Shown here: positions 60,828 through 64,000 of the stretch, in pieces
Numbering within the stretch: the stretch's first letter is position 1
How the letters are laid out: each line of letters opens with the position of its first letter
Assembly: GCF_935822925.1 (NCBI RefSeq)
Contig: NZ_CAKXZS010000005.1
Span: 88,348-152,347 of the forward strand
Direction: 5' to 3'
Source of the DNA: Mesorhizobium ventifaucium
Lineage (GTDB): Bacteria; Pseudomonadota; Alphaproteobacteria; Rhizobiales; Rhizobiaceae
DNA length: 64,000 bases
Position numbers and translations under genes: made by a program
The notes under the pieces: model-generated
What the model saw: only the letters and a program-made list of their open reading frames with translations
What the model was told of the DNA's origin: nothing
Database searches by the model: none

Positions 60828-62381
60828 ATGACGTCGACGGCGCAGGAACTGCATCCGGCCCCAACGCTGGAACCGGGCAGGACGATCCTCGAACTCAAGG
60901 GCTTGGAGAAGCGATATCCCGGCACGCACGCGCTGAAGCCGATTAACCTCGCCTTCAAGGCCAGCGAAATCCACGCCATTGTCGGCGAGAACGGTGCCGG
61001 CAAATCCACCCTGATCAAGCTGCTGACCGGCGTCATGCCGCGCACCTCCGGCGACGTCATCTGGGAGGGCAAGCCGGCAGCGCTGGCGACGCCGCATGAG
61101 GCGATGGCGCTCGGCATCAATGCCGTGCATCAGGAGGTCGTTCTATGCCGCCATCTCACTGTCGCGGCCAACATGTTCCTCGGCGAGGAGGCTTCCCGCT
61201 TCGGCATCCTGCAGCAGCGGGCCATGGTCAGGGAAGCGCAGAAGATCATCGACGATCTCGGCTTCGATCTGCCGGCGCATGTCGTGCTGGGTGACCTGAC
61301 CATAGGCCAGCAGCAACTGATCGCCGCCGCCCGCGCCACCGTGCGCGGCACCAAGTTCCTGATCTTCGACGAACCGACTGCCTATCTCACCCGCAAGGAA
61401 GCCGACCAGCTGTTCACGCTGATCCGCCGGCTGAAGGGCGAAGGCGTCACTATCATCTACATCAGCCACCGCATGGAAGAGGTGTTCGAGCTCGCCGACC
61501 GCGTCTCGGTGCTGCGCGACGGGACGCTGGTCGGCACCAGGAACATCGCCGAGACCAACGACGCCGAGCTGGTCAAGATGATGATCAACCGCTCGATCGA
61601 GCAAGTCTATCACAAGGAGCATTTTACTCCGGGCGCGACGCTCCTCGAAGCCAGAAATCTTTCCGGCAAGGGCTTCGAAAATGTCTCGATGACGGTCCGT
61701 GCCGGCGAAATCGTCGGGCTCTACGGCCTGATCGGCGCCGGGCGCAGCGAGTTCGTCACCACGCTCTACGGCCGTCATCGCAAGTCGGCCGGCCAGATCC
61801 TCTGGGAGGGCAAGGAGGTTCAGGTCAACTCCGAGCATGACGCTATCAGGATCGGCATGGCGCTGGCGCCGGAAAGCCGCCGTGACCAGGGCCTCTGCCT
61901 CAACCTGCCGGTCGGCCTCAATCTCAATCTGCCGATCTACAAGCGCATCTCCAGCAATCTGCTGATCTCCAGCGCACAGGAGAAGACCGAGGCGGATCGC
62001 CAGATCGCCAATCTCAGAATCAAGACGCCGACGCGCAACGCGCTCGCCTCCAGCCTGTCCGGCGGCAACCAGCAGAAGATCGTCATCGGCAAATGGCTGG
62101 CGCACGGCGCCAAGCTGTTCATCTTCGACGAGCCGACGGTTGGCGTCGATGTCGGCACCAAGGCAGAGATCTACCGCCTGTTCGGCGAACTGTTGTCCAA
62201 GGGCGCCGGCATCATCCTGATCTCGTCCTACCTGCCCGAGGTCTATGAACTGGCCGACACGCTGCATGTGTTCCGGCGCGGCAAATTGGTGGCCACTCAT
62301 GGTTTCCACACTGCCAACCATGAGGAGATCCTCACCCAGGCACTGGCCGAGAAACAAGAAAAACCGGGAGGACAGATATGA
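60828..62381 (+). CDS. Rbs-type sugar ABC transporter ATP-binding protein (tandem ATPase)
   Basis: The 517-residue protein has two ATPase domains. The N-terminal one has Walker A GENGAGKST, a degenerate signature in LTIGQQQLIAAARA and Walker B FLIFDEPTAYL. The C-terminal one has LYGLIGAGRSEF in place of a canonical Walker A, LSGGNQQK and LFIFDEPTVGVDVG. This arrangement is the standard RbsA/XylG pattern. ATG 60828 has GGGAGGA upstream. Its stop overlaps the permease start (ATGA). Confidence 0.94.
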   Translation: MTSTAQELHPAPTLEPGRTILELKGLEKRYPGTHALKPINLAFKASEIHAIVGENGAGKSTLIKLLTGVMPRTSGDVIWEGKPAALATPHEAMALGINAVHQEVVLCRHLTVAANMFLGEEASRFGILQQRAMVREAQKIIDDLGFDLPAHVVLGDLTIGQQQLIAAARATVRGTKFLIFDEPTAYLTRKEADQLFTLIRRLKGEGVTIIYISHRMEEVFELADRVSVLRDGTLVGTRNIAETNDAELVKMMINRSIEQVYHKEHFTPGATLLEARNLSGKGFENVSMTVRAGEIVGLYGLIGAGRSEFVTTLYGRHRKSAGQILWEGKEVQVNSEHDAIRIGMALAPESRRDQGLCLNLPVGLNLNLPIYKRISSNLLISSAQEKTEADRQIANLRIKTPTRNALASSLSGGNQQKIVIGKWLAHGAKLFIFDEPTVGVDVGTKAEIYRLFGELLSKGAGIILISSYLPEVYELADTLHVFRRGKLVATHGFHTANHEEILTQALAEKQEKPGGQI

Positions 62382-63343
62382 GTACCGAGGCGATCCCGGC
62401 CGAAAGGCCGAAACGCAACTACAACGCCCTGTTCGGGCTCACACTGCTGGCGCTGCTGGTTCTTTTGTGGATCATCCTTTCGGTGGCGACGCCAAGCTTC
62501 GCCTCCGCCAACAACATCTCGAATCTGTTGCGGCAAGGTTCGATGATCGCCATCCTGGCGGTCGGCCAGACCTTCGTCATCATCACCGGCGGCATCGACC
62601 TTTCCGTCGGCGCCGTCGTCGGCTTCGCCACCGTCATCGTGGCGATGCTGATCAATGCCGGCGTGCCGATTTTCCTCGCCATCCTGATCACCTTGCTGGT
62701 CGGCGTCGCCATCGGCCTGTTCCACGGCTTTGGCATCGTCAAGATGGGCCTGCCGCCCTTCATCATCACGCTGGCGACGCTGACCTCGCTACGCGGCATC
62801 GGCCTTTTGATGACCAACGGCAACTCGATCTCGATCAACAACGACGCCTTCCAGCTGTTTTCGCGCAGTTCGTTTCTCGGCGTCCCCAATCTGTTCTGGA
62901 TGGTGATCCTGGTTGGCATCCCTGCCTACATCTTCCTGCATCACAGCCGCTGGGGCCGGTATCTGTTCTCGGTCGGCTCCAACGCCGAGGCCTCGCGTCT
63001 GTCCGGTGTCAACGTCCAGCGCACCATCTATATGGCCTACACGCTGTCGGGCCTGTGCGCGGCTTTTGTCGGCGTGCTGCTTGCCTCACGCATCGGCATC
63101 GGCAATCCGACACAGGCCGAGGGCTGGGAGTTGCAGGCGATCGCCTCGTCGGTGATCGGCGGCACCTCGCTGTTCGGCGCCGTCGGCTCGGTGCACGGAC
63201 CGCTGCTCGGCGCCTTCATCCTCGCCACCATCAACAACGGCGCCAATCTGTTGAACGTCAATGCCTTCTGGCAGCGCATCATTACCGGCGTGCTGATCAT
63301 CGTCATCGTCTATTTCGACGGCCTGCGCCGCCGCGGCAAGTAG
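62378..63343 (+). CDS. Rbs-type sugar ABC transporter permease
   Basis: The 321-residue protein has eight to ten membrane helices and the RbsC-family motifs ILAVGQTFVIITGGIDLSVGA, GLPPFIITLATLTSLRGIGL and SVIGGTSLFGAVGSVHGPLLGA. It forms the membrane channel with the preceding ATPase gene product. The four-base overlap with that gene indicates translational coupling. A strong GC hairpin follows the stop. Confidence 0.94.
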   Translation: MSTEAIPAERPKRNYNALFGLTLLALLVLLWIILSVATPSFASANNISNLLRQGSMIAILAVGQTFVIITGGIDLSVGAVVGFATVIVAMLINAGVPIFLAILITLLVGVAIGLFHGFGIVKMGLPPFIITLATLTSLRGIGLLMTNGNSISINNDAFQLFSRSSFLGVPNLFWMVILVGIPAYIFLHHSRWGRYLFSVGSNAEASRLSGVNVQRTIYMAYTLSGLCAAFVGVLLASRIGIGNPTQAEGWELQAIASSVIGGTSLFGAVGSVHGPLLGAFILATINNGANLLNVNAFWQRIITGVLIIVIVYFDGLRRRGK

Positions 63344-63355
63344 ACCATCTTAACA

Positions 63356-63384
63356 ACCGCCGGCCCGGCGATCGGGCCGGCGGT
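63356..63384 (+). promoter_or_regulatory. GC-rich hairpin between the permease and alcohol dehydrogenase genes
   Basis: ACCGCCGGCCCG and CGGGCCGGCGGT form a perfect 12-bp stem with loop GCGAT. No T run follows. An ATG at 63388 lies four bases after the stem, which would bury its ribosome-binding region, so the second in-frame ATG at 63409 is the more likely start of the next gene. Confidence 0.65.
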
Positions 63385-63408
63385 GCCATGAACCGACTGG
63401 ATCAAATC

Positions 63409-64000
63409 ATGAAAGCCGTCATCTGCCGTTCGCCCGGCGATCTTGTTATGGAAGACCGCCCGGCGCCGAGCACACCACCGCCGGGCTGGGCGCTGGTCGC
63501 GATCAGTCATGTCGGCATCTGCGGCACCGACTATCACATCTTCGAGGGCAAGCATCCGTTCCTCGCCTATCCCCGCATCATGGGTCACGAGGTCTCCGGC
63601 ACCGTGATCGATGCTGGCGAAGGCGTCGAGTTGGCCGTCGGCGACCCCGTGATCATCAACCCGTATCTCGCTTGCGGCAGATGCGTCGCCTGCCGTCAAG
63701 GCAAGCCGAATTGCTGCGTCAGGATCGAGGTGCTCGGCGTCCACCGCGACGGCGCCATGTGCGAACGGATCCTGGTGCCCGCGCAAAATCTTTATCCGGC
63801 AAACGGCCTGTCGCTGGCCGATGCCGCCGCCGTCGAATTCCTGGCGATCGGGGCGCACGCTGTGCGGCGCTCGCTGGCTGATCCCGGCGCGCGCACGCTG
63901 GTCATCGGCGCCGGGCCGATCGGCCTCGGCACGGCGCTGTTTGCCCGCATCGCCGGTCTCGACGTGACGCTGCTCGACATGAGTGCTGAGAGGCTGGGTT
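63409..64000 (+). CDS. Zinc-dependent alcohol/polyol dehydrogenase, N-terminal part
   Basis: The gene runs off the window; about 197 residues are visible. The GroES-like domain has the catalytic zinc ligands in GICGTDYHIFEG (Cys) and MGHEVSGTVID (His-Glu), and the structural zinc cysteines in NPYLACGRCVACRQGKPNCC. The Rossmann loop VIGAGPIGLGTALFARIAG has begun. It is an MDR-type sugar or polyol dehydrogenase (sorbitol/L-galactonate dehydrogenase-like). Its place after the sugar importer implies a role in the same catabolic route. A start at 63388 would add seven residues. Confidence 0.9.
   Translation, partial: MKAVICRSPGDLVMEDRPAPSTPPPGWALVAISHVGICGTDYHIFEGKHPFLAYPRIMGHEVSGTVIDAGEGVELAVGDPVIINPYLACGRCVACRQGKPNCCVRIEVLGVHRDGAMCERILVPAQNLYPANGLSLADAAAVEFLAIGAHAVRRSLADPGARTLVIGAGPIGLGTALFARIAGLDVTLLDMSAERLG

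Overview
The window looks like a chromosomal segment of a Rhizobiales alphaproteobacterium, most likely Mesorhizobium or a close relative. This rests on high GC with strong codon bias, an ornithine-lipid acyltransferase gene (olsB), the rhizobial sulfate-assimilation order cysG-DUF2849-cysI-cysH-DUF934, many LacI/GntR-controlled sugar ABC operons, and dense intergenic palindromic repeats. The assignment is inference from gene content; no rRNA or tRNA gene was found.

Layout. 1-8.2 kb: end of an ornithine cyclodeaminase-family gene, a DUF1772 membrane protein, two RNA methyltransferase-type genes with lspA, acuI, a hybrid sensor kinase, and olsB behind a candidate PHO box. 8.2-11.2 kb: grpE, a small unknown gene, a fatty acid desaturase and a DJ-1/PfpI protein. 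11.3-16.2 kb: the leftward sulfite/sulfate assimilation operon, interrupted between cysH and DUF934 by a 143-bp palindromic repeat. 16.6-22.4 kb: host-attachment protein, YbaL-type antiporter, an SDR flanked by two copies of an intergenic repeat, and a class A penicillin-binding protein. 22.6-24.1 kb: an integrase remnant, a secreted SGNH hydrolase and an unknown 129-aa protein, a likely acquired patch. 24.3-31.2 kb: small stress and membrane proteins, an RNase D-like exonuclease, an M20 dipeptidase, a probable leftward sRNA with C-rich loops, polA and zur.

31.4-40.6 kb: a sugar locus. A CUT1 ABC transporter, a TIM-barrel isomerase and a Gfo/Idh/MocA oxidoreductase run leftward; a divergent LacI regulator faces them, and two near-identical palindromic operators lie in the gap. 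An aldo/keto reductase follows beyond a mosaic of repeats.

41.0-50.5 kb: the most unusual region. Tat-exported periplasmic binding proteins occur as three paralogues with no ABC permease or ATPase nearby. They are followed by a Sco-type protein, a HAMP/GAF/GAF histidine kinase, a single-domain response regulator and a receiver-linked nucleotide cyclase, mostly with overlapping or tightly spaced starts. The front of this module (binding protein, Sco, kinase) is present twice; the left copy is decayed by frameshifts and internal deletions. I infer a binding-protein-coupled sensory pathway ending in cyclic nucleotide production, possibly redox- or copper-linked because the binding proteins share three cysteines and sit beside Sco.

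50.7-64.0 kb: gnd; a leftward copper-handling cluster (DUF2946, PCuAC, YcnI, CopC-CopD fusion); and a deoxysugar/hexuronate-type catabolic cluster. That cluster holds a GntR regulator with two DNA-binding domains, a UxaA-family dehydratase, an aldo/keto reductase resembling L-fucose dehydrogenases, an Rbs-type ABC transporter and a zinc alcohol dehydrogenase cut by the window edge.
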